This document shows, piece by piece, positions 40,530 through 49,425 of a DNA stretch of 64,000 bases (position 1 is its first letter; every line of letters begins with the position of its first letter). Under the pieces are notes generated by a model. The model searched no databases. It saw only the letters and a list, made by a program, of their open reading frames with translations, and was not told the DNA's origin. The DNA comes from Herpetosiphonaceae bacterium (GTDB lineage Bacteria; Chloroflexota; Chloroflexia; Chloroflexales; Kallotenuaceae). The stretch lies in the NCBI GenBank assembly GCA_013821605.1, contig JACDGP010000006.1, positions 22,956-86,955 of the forward strand, written 5' to 3'. The position numbers and the translations under genes were made by a program.

Positions 40530-42020
40530 TTGAGCGAGTCGATTGTGGTCGTTGGGGGCGGACTAGGTGGTTTAGCCGCTGCCATCCGTTTGGCAGGTAA
40601 GGGTTATCAGGTTCGGCTGCTCGAAAAAAACGAGCGGGTTGGCGGTAAGCTCAACATTCACCAGGCCGCTGGCTACACCTGGGACACTGGGCCGTCCTTG
40701 TTCACCATGCCCTGGGTCGTCCGCGATCTCTTCCAATCCGTGGGTCGTGATGCTGACGCAGTACTCAACATTGTGCCCGTCGATCCAGTTTGCCGCTACC
40801 GTTGGCCCGATGGCACACTTTTCGACCACCGCGCCTCCCTCGCCGATCTCATCGCTGAGATCACAAAGCTCGACCCGCGCGATGCCGGTGGCCTGTTTCG
40901 CTTCCTGGCCTGGGCCGAACGCATCTATACCGCCACCGCCGGGCCCTTCCTGCTGGCACCCTTTGAAGGCCTCCGCGATTTCATAACGCCACGCTTCATA
41001 CGTGATGCCCCCGCCCTCGATCCGCTTCATACCCTCGATCAAGCCGTCCGGCGCTTTTTTCGCTCGCCCTATCTCCGCCAAGTCTTCGACCGCTACGCCA
41101 CCTACAATGGCTCCTCGCCCTACCGCACCCCGGCCACCTTCGCGATCATCCCCTACATCGAGTTTGCTCAGGGCGGCTGGTATCTCAGAGGCGGCATGTA
41201 TTCCCTGGCGCGAGCGCTCGAACAACTAGCTCATGAGCTCGGCGTAATCATCGAACGGAACAGCGAGGTCACTCAGGTCTGCATTACGGATGGTGCAGCA
41301 ACCGGCGTTCAGCTTGCGGATGGTCGTCTCGTAACCGCCGACCGTGTCGTAATCAACGCCGATGCCCTACACGCCCTGCGTCATCTCATCGTCCCCGAGC
41401 ACCGCCACCGCTTCACTGACCGGCGGATTGACCGCTATGAGCCATCCTGCTCGGGCTTTGTGCTGCTGCTGGGTATCGACCGCGACTATCCCCAGTTGGC
41501 CCATCACAATATCTTCTTTTCCGCCGACTATCCCGCCGAGTTCCGCGCCATCTTCGACTTGCAGGTCCCGGCTCCCGAGCCCACCATCTACGTTGCCACG
41601 ACTGCCCGCAGCGATCCAGAGCACGCGCCCACCGGCCATCTCAACCTCTTTGTCCTGATCAACGCCCCAGCGACCTCCGTCCGCTTCGACTGGCAGCGCG
41701 AAGCCCAAGGCTACCGTGACCTGATCGTCCGCAAGCTCACCCACCTCGGCCTTCAGGACCTCGAACAGCACATCCGCTACGAGCACCGCATCACCCCCGC
41801 CGACTTCGCCGATCGCTACCGCGGCTGGCGCGGTGCCCTATATGGCCCCTCATCGAACGGCAAGTTTTCCGCCTTTCTGCGTCCCCCGCTCCGCTCACCC
41901 GACGTCCGGCGCCTCTACTTCGTCGGCGGTGCCGCCCATCCAGGCGGCGGCATTCCCCTCGTCTTACTCGGCGGCCGTGCCGTCGCCACTATGATCGAGC
42001 GTGATACAGCTTTGGCGTGA
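40530..42020 (+). CDS. Phytoene desaturase family FAD oxidoreductase (CrtI-like)
   Basis: 'VVVGGGLGGLAAAIRLAGKGYQVRLLEKNERVGGKLN' Rossmann; C-terminal 'YFVGGAAHPGGGIPLVLLGGRAVATMI'. Confidence 0.92.
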   Translation: MSESIVVVGGGLGGLAAAIRLAGKGYQVRLLEKNERVGGKLNIHQAAGYTWDTGPSLFTMPWVVRDLFQSVGRDADAVLNIVPVDPVCRYRWPDGTLFDHRASLADLIAEITKLDPRDAGGLFRFLAWAERIYTATAGPFLLAPFEGLRDFITPRFIRDAPALDPLHTLDQAVRRFFRSPYLRQVFDRYATYNGSSPYRTPATFAIIPYIEFAQGGWYLRGGMYSLARALEQLAHELGVIIERNSEVTQVCITDGAATGVQLADGRLVTADRVVINADALHALRHLIVPEHRHRFTDRRIDRYEPSCSGFVLLLGIDRDYPQLAHHNIFFSADYPAEFRAIFDLQVPAPEPTIYVATTARSDPEHAPTGHLNLFVLINAPATSVRFDWQREAQGYRDLIVRKLTHLGLQDLEQHIRYEHRITPADFADRYRGWRGALYGPSSNGKFSAFLRPPLRSPDVRRLYFVGGAAHPGGGIPLVLLGGRAVATMIERDTALA

Positions 42021-42112
42021 TCGCTATGACAGCTTATCAATCACCTGCTGCTGACATGCTACAATGCTGTTTGGGGAGGGTACAACGCTATGCCTGATGC
42101 CTACCACCTAAC
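41895..42112 (+). repeat. Direct repeat copy A: crtI 3' end plus downstream promoter/leader
   Basis: Near-identical to 43915-44112. Confidence 0.85.
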
Positions 42113-42340
42113 TACATCACCGATGCCCAGGGCAAGCCCGTCTGCGTCTTCCTGGACGATGACGCCGCAGATCGCACCTTCGCACTCGACTACGAAGCGC
42201 GCGAAGCAGCTGGCTTACTCACTCCTGATGAACTCGACGTTATGCCGCTCGACCAAGCCATTGCCGAGATCGAAGCCGCGTGGGCAGCACGCGAACAGCA
42301 GGCGACGTAGTGTATCGCGTTGTTCTTGAGCGGCGGGCAT
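42090..42340 (+). pseudogene. Decayed copy of the antitoxin gene (43407-43652) with an internal deletion, followed by the first ~20 nt of the toxin gene
   Basis: Nucleotide match over '...catcaccgatgcccagggcaag...cttcctggac' and 'gacgccgcagatcg...gaacagcaggcg'; ~36 nt missing; ends 'tagtgtatcgcgttgttcttgag'. Confidence 0.75.
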
Positions 42341-42448
42341 GCAGCACATCGTTTGGTACACTTTCGCAAACATCAGTACATCGGGTATACGAGGAGGTGC
42401 ACAAGATTGGCAGATGAACGGCAACTCAAAGCCGAGCACCAGTTGAAC

Positions 42449-43078
42449 ATGTCCCACGAGGATACTAGTCTGCTCACAATCGAAGGAGTACAGATCAGGT
42501 TGCGGGACTGGCGGCTGACGGATTTGGAAGACTATGAGCATTGGCTACTACCTGGGCATCGCTGGCGAGAGTTCGATGGTCCCTACTGCCCCGAGCCATC
42601 AGCCTCACAGATCATCGATATCGTTGACCGTAAGCGCAAGCAGATTATGGATAGCGCGTTGCCTACTCCGCGTACCAACTTGACCATTACTCTACCAAAC
42701 GACGATCTGCTTCTCGGCACTGTCACCTGGGCATGGGAGAGCCAGGAGACGTACTGGCTTACCATCGGCATCGTGATCTTCGACCCGACATGGTGGGGCC
42801 ATGGTCTGGGGTACGAGGCGTTGGGGTTATGGAGTGATTACCTGTTCCGCGAGATGCCCCAGATCGTCCGACTGGATCTCCGCACATGGTCGGGCAACGA
42901 CGGAATGGTCCATCTTGCCCAAAAGCTGGGCTATGAGCTCGAAGCTCGCTTCCGGAAAGCGCGCATCGTTAAAGGCCAGTACTATGATGGACTGGGGTAT
43001 GGTGTGCTGCGCGATTCGTGGGAGCGGCGTTACTCGACTGGTTTTGCCGGGCATCTCCAGCACAGCAAGAAGCTATAG
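42449..43078 (+). CDS. GNAT-family acetyltransferase
   Basis: 'IRLRDWRLTDLEDYEHWLLPGHRW', 'WWGHGLGYEALGLWSDYLFREMPQIVRLDLRTWSGNDGMVHLAQKLGYELEARFRKARIVKGQYYDGLGYGVL'; start uncertain. Confidence 0.8.
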   Translation: MSHEDTSLLTIEGVQIRLRDWRLTDLEDYEHWLLPGHRWREFDGPYCPEPSASQIIDIVDRKRKQIMDSALPTPRTNLTITLPNDDLLLGTVTWAWESQETYWLTIGIVIFDPTWWGHGLGYEALGLWSDYLFREMPQIVRLDLRTWSGNDGMVHLAQKLGYELEARFRKARIVKGQYYDGLGYGVLRDSWERRYSTGFAGHLQHSKKL

Positions 43079-43406
43079 GATGGATGTTCCTACCCGTTCT
43101 GCCGGTAATGTTGGATGACCAAAAAGTGAGCTTTCCATGCATGAGGCTCTGCGGGAGCATCTCTGCCTTGAAATTGGTTTTTGCCTCTTGCAGAGGCCCA
43201 TGGACGCAGGCGAACCCAAAGTGCACACCGTTATGCTAGGGATTGGAGACGCGCCCATCAATCACCTGCTCTCACATGCTACAATGCTTCCCGGGGGTGC
43301 TACAACACTATACCTGATGCTACACCTGTATCGCAGACGGCTTTGAAATTTGAAGCTGAGGTCCGCGAGGATGGCTCAGTGGCTTTGGCTGAACAGGGCA
43401 AATGAA

Positions 43407-43652
43407 ATGAATGCACCACAGTACATCACTGATGCCCAGGGCAAGGCCCTCGGAGTCTTCCTGGACATCGATACCTATCAAGAGATGGTTGAAGCGCTGG
43501 AAGACGCCGCAGATCGTAACTTCGCGCTCGATTATTCAGCCCGCAAAGCGGCCGGCCAACTCACGCCCGACGAACTCGACGTCATTCCGCTCGATCAGGC
43601 CATCGCCGAGAGCGAAGCCGTATGGGCAGAACGCGAACAGCAGGCGGCCTAG
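43407..43652 (+). CDS. Type II toxin-antitoxin antitoxin-like protein
   Basis: 'MNAPQYITDAQGKALGVFLDIDTYQEMVEALEDAAD'; overlaps the RelE-like gene start. Confidence 0.7.
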   Translation: MNAPQYITDAQGKALGVFLDIDTYQEMVEALEDAADRNFALDYSARKAAGQLTPDELDVIPLDQAIAESEAVWAEREQQAA

Positions 43653-43903
43653 TGTATCGTGTCGTTATTCAGCGTCATGTGCAAAAACAGATTGATCGCC
43701 TCCCTGCTACCGTAGGTCGGCGCATGTACGCCTCGATTACGGCGCTTGGAACCAATCCTCGTCCCCCGGGCTGCCTCAAGCTTACCGGTGAGGAACAATG
43801 GCGCATTAAGGTGCAGAAAGACTATCGAGTGATCTACGAAATCAACGATACGGAGGTGCTCGTCATTGTTGTGTGGGCCGGGAACCGCAAAGACGCCTAC
43901 TAG
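43652..43903 (+). CDS. RelE/ParE-family toxin
   Basis: 'VYRVVIQRHVQKQIDRLPATVGRRMYASITALGTNPRPPGCLKLTGEEQWRIKVQKDYRVIYEINDTEVLVIVVWAGNRKDAY'; GTG start overlaps the antitoxin TAG. Confidence 0.88.
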   Translation: MYRVVIQRHVQKQIDRLPATVGRRMYASITALGTNPRPPGCLKLTGEEQWRIKVQKDYRVIYEINDTEVLVIVVWAGNRKDAY

Positions 43904-43914
43904 CTCCAACACGA

Positions 43915-44112
43915 CGCTCGCTCCCCCGACGTCCGGCGTCTCTACTTCGTCGGCGGTGCCGCCCATCCAGGCGGCGGCATTCCCCTCGTCTTACTCGGCG
44001 GCCGTGCCGTCTCTACCATGATCGAACGTGACACAGAGTTGGCGTAATGACTGAGCGATCAACTCGCATGCTACAATGCTGTTTGGGGAGGTTACAACGC
44101 TATGCCTGATGC
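43915..44112 (+). repeat. Direct repeat copy B: crtI C-terminal codons (pseudogene fragment) plus promoter/leader
   Basis: 'gacgtccggcg.ctctacttcgtcggcggtgccgcccatccaggcggcggcattcccctcgtcttactcggcggccgtgccgtc' shared with copy A. Confidence 0.85.
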
Positions 44113-44326
44113 TACACCCGTATCACAGACAGCTTTGAAATTTGAAGCTGAGGTCCGCGAAGACGGCTCGGTGGCGCTGGACGTGCCGTTTGCCCCAGGT
44201 ACCCGAGTCGTTGCTTTTGTGGTAGAGCAACTGCAAGACTCATTCAACGATCTGATCGTCGCTGCGCAAACCACTCTTGATTTCTGGGATAATCCACTCG
44301 ACGATGAGGACTGGAACAATGCCTGA
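44102..44326 (+). CDS. Small antitoxin-like protein without an intact downstream toxin
   Basis: 'MPDATPVSQTALKFEAEVREDGSVALDVPFAPGTRVVAFVVEQ...DFWDNPLDDEDWNNA'. Confidence 0.5.
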   Translation: MPDATPVSQTALKFEAEVREDGSVALDVPFAPGTRVVAFVVEQLQDSFNDLIVAAQTTLDFWDNPLDDEDWNNA

Positions 44327-44338
44327 GCAGCCGGAGCT

Positions 44339-44593
44339 TCATTGATAGAGATATCGATCATGCTCTTCAGCAGCATTTGACAATAATCCCGGCTCGGCAT
44401 CGTGACCCAGTGCCCGAAGTACATCCCATCCTTCTTGTGAAGGCGCTCGTTGCTCGTGTTCAGCAGGCACAGCTACAATACGGATTTCACCGGGCTGTAC
44501 AACGACTTGAAGATGTGGCCCCAGCCCTGCATCTCGCAGATATGTTGCGTCGATCCAGATACATTGTTGTAACTCTACATGTTGCGCTGTCAT
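44339..44593 (-). CDS. AbrB/VapB-like antitoxin, apparently orphan
   Basis: 'CIWIDATYLRDAGLGPHLQVVVQPGEIRIVAV' and C-terminal 'GWDVLRALGHDAEPGLLSNAAEEHDRYLY'. Confidence 0.65.
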   Translation of the reverse strand: MTAQHVELQQCIWIDATYLRDAGLGPHLQVVVQPGEIRIVAVPAEHEQRAPSQEGWDVLRALGHDAEPGLLSNAAEEHDRYLYQ

Positions 44594-44647
44594 AAGCCCC
44601 TCCTATTTCGTGATCATAGTATGCCACGTTTGTTGGCTACCTAAGAT

Positions 44648-44700
44648 CAACTCCTAATCCACGCGTTCCCTACCGGGGTAGACCCGGAAGGAATGCGCGT
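44648..44700 (-). pseudogene. Remnant of an fdhD 3' end
   Basis: Reverse strand reads 'SFRVYPGRERVD*E' against 'KFRVYTGAERVDWE' at the FdhD C-terminus (45946-46794). Confidence 0.65.
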
Positions 44701-44840
44701 TATTCCCTGGTCGTAAATCGTCCAAGAGTCGGTCGCACAACGCGATTTTTTGCTCCACCCACTGCTGATGCTATGCTATATACTGCAAGCCACGCTGCTT
44801 GCACGCCCACGGCACAAGCGTAGGAAAGGCGGTCGAGCTT

Positions 44841-45929
44841 ATGAAGGATCGCGTCCGTGTCGGCGTTGTCGGGACTGGTGGATGGGCTAGATCGTTGCAC
44901 CTGCCCGCCCTCACCAGCCATCCCCGTGCCGAGGTTGTTGCGCTCTGCGGCCGCAACCAGGCACACGCCGAGTCCGTCGCCCAGCAGTATGCCATCCCGC
45001 GCGTCTTCACCGACTACCGCACCATGATCGAACAAGCTGACCTCCAGGCGATCGTCGTCGTCACCCCCGATGCGCTACATTACCCAATGACGATGGATGC
45101 CCTCGACGTTGGGCTGCATGTCCTCTGTGAAAAGCCGCTGGCACTCACGGCTAGTCAGGCCAAAGCAATGTACGACAAGGCCGAGGCGGTCGGCGTCAAG
45201 CATATGGTCCTCTTCACCAGCCGCTGGCTGCCCCCCTACCGCTATATCCGTCAGCTAATCGACACTGGCTATCTTGGGCGCTGCTATCATTGCCAGTTGC
45301 AGTACGTGGGGGAATACGGACGCCGTCCGGACTATGCCTGGCGCTTTGACCAACACCAGAGCACGGGCATTTTGGGTGACCTTGGCGCCCATCTCATCGA
45401 TCTGGCACACTGGTACGTCGGTGACATCGCACGCGTGAGCGCCCACCTGGCTACCTTCGTTGACCGACCTGGCCCCGACGGGCAACTGCTCGCTGCCGCC
45501 AATGACACCGCCACTGTCTTGCTCGAATTTGTGAATGGTGCCCAGGGGCTGATCCATGTGACGGCCGTCGCTCACGTTCGTGGTCGAGGCCAAGACCAAC
45601 ATATCGCCTTGTATGGCGAAGGTGCTACGATGGAGCTGGATCTGGTAGATGGCCGCATCAACCTACAGGGCAGTCGCCAGGACGAGGAGCACTTCCACAC
45701 GTTGGACGTACCGGACGAACTGTGGGGCGGGGTTGACCTGACTCAAGGATTCATCCGACGCGTCAACGAGTACGTCGTCACAGAACCGGTGGCCGACCGC
45801 GCGTTTATTGATGCGATCATTGCGGACCAACCGGTTGCACCGAACTTCTACGATGGCTATAAGGTGCAGCAAGTGATCGATGCGGCGCTGGCGTCGCACG
45901 CGCACGGTTGTTGGATCCCCGTGGCGTGA
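44841..45929 (+). CDS. Gfo/Idh/MocA-family oxidoreductase
   Basis: 'VRVGVVGTGGWARSLHLPAL', 'VLCEKPLALTASQAKAMYDKAEA'; ATG at 44841. Confidence 0.92.
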   Translation: MKDRVRVGVVGTGGWARSLHLPALTSHPRAEVVALCGRNQAHAESVAQQYAIPRVFTDYRTMIEQADLQAIVVVTPDALHYPMTMDALDVGLHVLCEKPLALTASQAKAMYDKAEAVGVKHMVLFTSRWLPPYRYIRQLIDTGYLGRCYHCQLQYVGEYGRRPDYAWRFDQHQSTGILGDLGAHLIDLAHWYVGDIARVSAHLATFVDRPGPDGQLLAAANDTATVLLEFVNGAQGLIHVTAVAHVRGRGQDQHIALYGEGATMELDLVDGRINLQGSRQDEEHFHTLDVPDELWGGVDLTQGFIRRVNEYVVTEPVADRAFIDAIIADQPVAPNFYDGYKVQQVIDAALASHAHGCWIPVA

Positions 45930-45945
45930 GTACTGACTCATCTCA

Positions 45946-46794
45946 TCACTCCCAATCCACACGCTCCGCACCGGTGTACACACGGAACTTCGGTGCCCGC
46001 GCATAGCCGATAAGGGTCATTCCCCACTGCTGTGCCAACCGCACCGATGTAGCCGTCGGCGAGGTCCGCGAAACCACCACCGGCACCTCCATCTTGCGCG
46101 CCTTGCCGATCATCTCCGACGAAATACGGCCCGAGGTCAGCAGAATCCGGTCCTGCGTGACAATCCCATCGAGCAAGCACTCACCCCGAATCTTATCCAG
46201 CGTATTATGCCGGCCCACATCTTCGGCCAGCACCAGTAAGCGATTGCCCTCCGCTAACGCCGAAGTATGCACGCCCCGGCTCTGCCGGTACAGGGTGGCA
46301 TGATAGTCAAGCTCGCGCATCAACCCTGTAATTTGCTTGGCACTCACCCGCAAACTGCTCGACAGCGCCGGTCGATCATCATGGAGATCATCGAAAGTAA
46401 TCCCCCCGCCACAGCCCGATGTCAGCACGCGCCGTGGTGACTGATTTGGTACAGGTCGTCGTAATCGCACATCGATCGCCCCAACTGCCTCTTCACATGC
46501 CGGGATCGGCAGCAACTCATTCACCCCCGCATCCGGGTAAACCATCCAGACCCGATCCTGATCAAGATACACCTTGAGTTGGTACACATCCTCCAACCCA
46601 TCGATCAGCCCCTCCGATACGAGAAAGCCCAGTGCCAGACAATGCAGCCGTACCGGCGAACACATAAATGTCAGCAATTCATGCCGGTCAACATACAAAA
46701 CCCACGGTGTTTCGGCGATTACCGGTCGCCGTACTTTCGTCACACGGCTACCGTCATAGTCCAGATAATCGAGTTCAAGGAGCGGTTCAGGCAT
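45946..46794 (-). CDS. fdhD: Formate dehydrogenase accessory sulfurtransferase FdhD
   Basis: 'VLTSGCGGGITFDDL', 'EDVGRHNTLDKIRGECLLDGI', 'LLTSGRISSEMIGKA'. Confidence 0.93.
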   Translation of the reverse strand: MPEPLLELDYLDYDGSRVTKVRRPVIAETPWVLYVDRHELLTFMCSPVRLHCLALGFLVSEGLIDGLEDVYQLKVYLDQDRVWMVYPDAGVNELLPIPACEEAVGAIDVRLRRPVPNQSPRRVLTSGCGGGITFDDLHDDRPALSSSLRVSAKQITGLMRELDYHATLYRQSRGVHTSALAEGNRLLVLAEDVGRHNTLDKIRGECLLDGIVTQDRILLTSGRISSEMIGKARKMEVPVVVSRTSPTATSVRLAQQWGMTLIGYARAPKFRVYTGAERVDWE

Positions 46795-46985
46795 TGAGGC
46801 TGCTTTCTTCTACATGCTACTGATCCTAGCCCTTCCCCCTATCCCTCGCAACCCAATAAAATCCGCTAGGTTGGGAACCGTCCAGTGGAGCGTTGTCGAA
46901 GAGCAATTGCTATAATCAACATGACAGTTGAAAAGACCAATCCATACAGTTACCTTGACTCTAACAGGTACAGAAAGGAAACCTC

Positions 46986-47924
46986 ATGCATCGTCGCCTG
47001 TCTGCCTTCATCGCGTGCCTAGTCGCTCTACTCGTCGTTGTGTCTGCTGCTGCCCAGACGCTCGCTGCTCCCCAATGTTTCTCAGTGCCTGGCATTACCA
47101 ACTGTATTGACGGTCGCTTTGCTTCCTTCTGGAATGGCAATGGTGGTCTGCCGGTCTTTGGATATCCCATTACCCCGCAGCGCGATGAAGTCAACGCAGA
47201 TATGCAGCAAACCTATCAAACACAGTGGTTCGAACGTAATCGCTTCGAGCAGCACCCCGAGAACGCCGCACCATATGATGTGCTGCTCGGGCGGCTCGGT
47301 GATGAACTGCTCAAGGCTCAGGGCCGTGACTGGCATAATGAGCCCAACAATGGCAACCCGCTCGGCGGCACCTGTCAGCACTTTGACCTGACTAACCGCG
47401 ATGTGTGTGGCCCTTTTCTGACCTACTGGCAAGCACATCGCCTGAGCGATCCCAAGCTCAGTGCCTACGATCAATCGTTGCAGCTTTTTGGCCTGCCCCT
47501 CACCGGCGTCAAATCCGAGAAAAACCCCAACGGCGACACGGTGCTTACCCAGTGGTTTGAACGAGCACGCTTCGAACTCCATCCGGAGGTCGGCAACATC
47601 GTCTTGCTTGGCCTCTTGGGACACGAACGGCTAGGTAGCGTAATGCCTCCGGCCAATCCAGGCCCGACATCATCCCCACCATCACCAACCCCGATTCCAA
47701 CGACCTCTCCTCCAGTACCAACCCTGGTACCAACGAATCCTCCGCCACCGGTAACGGCTCACACCTTCTACCTCAGTACCTATCCGGGAGCGTATCTTTA
47801 TTATTGCGATGACGATCCGGCCTGGCAGTCATTGTCGCCCACCTATCTCAAGCACTACAATACCGAAGCGGAATTACTGCATGATTATCCTGGCCGCGTC
47901 CTACGCCGTCCTTGTGGCAGCTAG
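46986..47924 (+). CDS. Secreted protein with repeated 'FxSFWNGNGGLPVFGYPI...TQWFERxRFExHP' units
   Basis: Signal peptide; two internal repeats; Pro/Ser/Thr linker; C-terminal 'HTFYLSTYPGAYLYYCDDDPAWQSL'. Confidence 0.65.
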   Translation: MHRRLSAFIACLVALLVVVSAAAQTLAAPQCFSVPGITNCIDGRFASFWNGNGGLPVFGYPITPQRDEVNADMQQTYQTQWFERNRFEQHPENAAPYDVLLGRLGDELLKAQGRDWHNEPNNGNPLGGTCQHFDLTNRDVCGPFLTYWQAHRLSDPKLSAYDQSLQLFGLPLTGVKSEKNPNGDTVLTQWFERARFELHPEVGNIVLLGLLGHERLGSVMPPANPGPTSSPPSPTPIPTTSPPVPTLVPTNPPPPVTAHTFYLSTYPGAYLYYCDDDPAWQSLSPTYLKHYNTEAELLHDYPGRVLRRPCGS

Positions 47925-48002
47925 GGACTGCTGCACCTCGTCTCATGATGTTTTACTAATGCAAGTCTCGCAGAGTGATAATCTTAAGCCTTCAATGGAA
48001 CG

Positions 48003-48932
48003 TCAGATGCTAGGTGCCTCATGGGCGATGGCACGCGGGAGGAGCGCATGTAAGTCAGTACGGCTTTGTATCCTCTCCCCGTGGAGCCAATCTTGGATCG
48101 ATGGGATCATGTACTTCAAGCCGACGAAGGACCACGTTGCATGAAAGTTTGCTAGGAATGTTACCATATCTGGTGCTATGCCCGCGTTGCACAAGCCCAC
48201 GTAATATGCTAAGACGGTCTCCAACGTAAAGAGGTTTGGCAGATCCAGATACCACGGACCATACCGTGCTTGGTCCCAATCAATGATGTACAAATGATTG
48301 TGATCAACGAGCACATGCCACAGACTCAAATCGGTGTGAAGCATTGTCAAGCTGTCGGCTTCTTGCCATAAGCGATCTAACGTGTAAGTAAAGCGGACCA
48401 CTGCCTGCTCTATCTCACTAATATAGGAGCCAAATTCGTGCACAAAGCTCTGGTCCATGAGTGCCTGCTGCCAGATCGGTCTCCACCATGCTAAGAATGT
48501 ATGGCTGACCAAGCGCCGCATACCAGGAAGATGATGAGCATCCCCACGGTTCATCGCATGAATCATAGCGAGGCTATGTGCGATAGTCCGGACCTCCTCT
48601 GACGTTAAGGATCTTCGTTCACCAGCATGTTGCTGGCACATCACCATCGGTATAGGTGTATGGAGGTCTTCAGCATAGGTCAGTGGAATATTCCGATGCC
48701 CCTGGCTATTCAGGAGTGCTAGAATCTCGCGCTCGTAGTGCAATGCGATCTTTATCACGAGTGTCACACTCCTCGTTTCCCCTACCGTCGAGAATGTGAC
48801 ATCGTAGAAACGAACCGGTTCACTCCCGTGATCGCAAGCAGTTTCTACTCGTTCTTTAACATCTGTGACAATCGCATCTCTTGTGCCCCAACGACGGAGT
48901 GCGGCTTGAAATGTATCGTGGAATGAGGTCAT
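48003..48932 (-). CDS. Phosphotransferase (APH/choline kinase-like) family protein
   Basis: 'LTMLHTDLSLWHVLVDHNHLYIIDWDQARYGPWYLDLPNLF' APH-type catalytic loop. Confidence 0.8.
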   Translation of the reverse strand: MTSFHDTFQAALRRWGTRDAIVTDVKERVETACDHGSEPVRFYDVTFSTVGETRSVTLVIKIALHYEREILALLNSQGHRNIPLTYAEDLHTPIPMVMCQQHAGERRSLTSEEVRTIAHSLAMIHAMNRGDAHHLPGMRRLVSHTFLAWWRPIWQQALMDQSFVHEFGSYISEIEQAVVRFTYTLDRLWQEADSLTMLHTDLSLWHVLVDHNHLYIIDWDQARYGPWYLDLPNLFTLETVLAYYVGLCNAGIAPDMVTFLANFHATWSFVGLKYMIPSIQDWLHGERIQSRTDLHALLPRAIAHEAPSI

Positions 48933-49130
48933 GAATTCGCTCCAGGGATGTGGTCAGAATTATTTACGGTAGCGTTAATCATAATAGCACCTAGTTTTAG
49001 CACTAGAATGGATGCTGGCATTCAGCCGTCAAACCCGGTGATTACCCACATCTCCCGTAACCTCGAAGGTGTGGTGGGTAGGGTTTGTGCAAAGTCAGGG
49101 GCAGGGTCTGCCGAGGCCGAACATTGCTCT

Positions 49131-49147
49131 AGTCCGCGGAGCGGACT
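49131..49147. repeat. Perfect short palindrome AGTCCGC-GGA-GCGGACT in intergenic region
   Basis: Direct reading of the sequence. Confidence 0.5.
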
Positions 49148-49342
49148 TCGTATGTTCAGTCCGAACTTCAGTTCAGGGCGACGGCTTAGGGTGTGCGTGG
49201 CCCGCATGGGCATAGGAGGCAAACATTCTTATTTAGGCCACAGTTTTACCCAAATTTCTCGATGCTTGATCATTCTATGGTAGCGATCCGTGTCGGTCCG
49301 GTGTTGGCGATATGAGCGCGTCACTGCCCCGCACACCTCTCT

Positions 49343-49425
49343 GGGAGCGCGTCTGTATTAGCGCGATAACGACCTGGCTTGGCAGTCATTATCGCCCACC
49401 TATCTCAAGCACTACAATCCAAGCG
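49343..49425 (+). pseudogene. Degenerate copy of the C-terminal segment of the 46986-47924 gene
   Basis: 'gggagcg.gtct.tatta..gcgat.acga.c.ggc.tggcagtcatt.tcgcccacctatctcaagcactacaat' shared with 47786-47870. Confidence 0.75.

Noticed and set aside
41367-41786. 139-aa antisense ORF in the crtI-like gene
   Set aside because: Antisense to a clear desaturase; no motif
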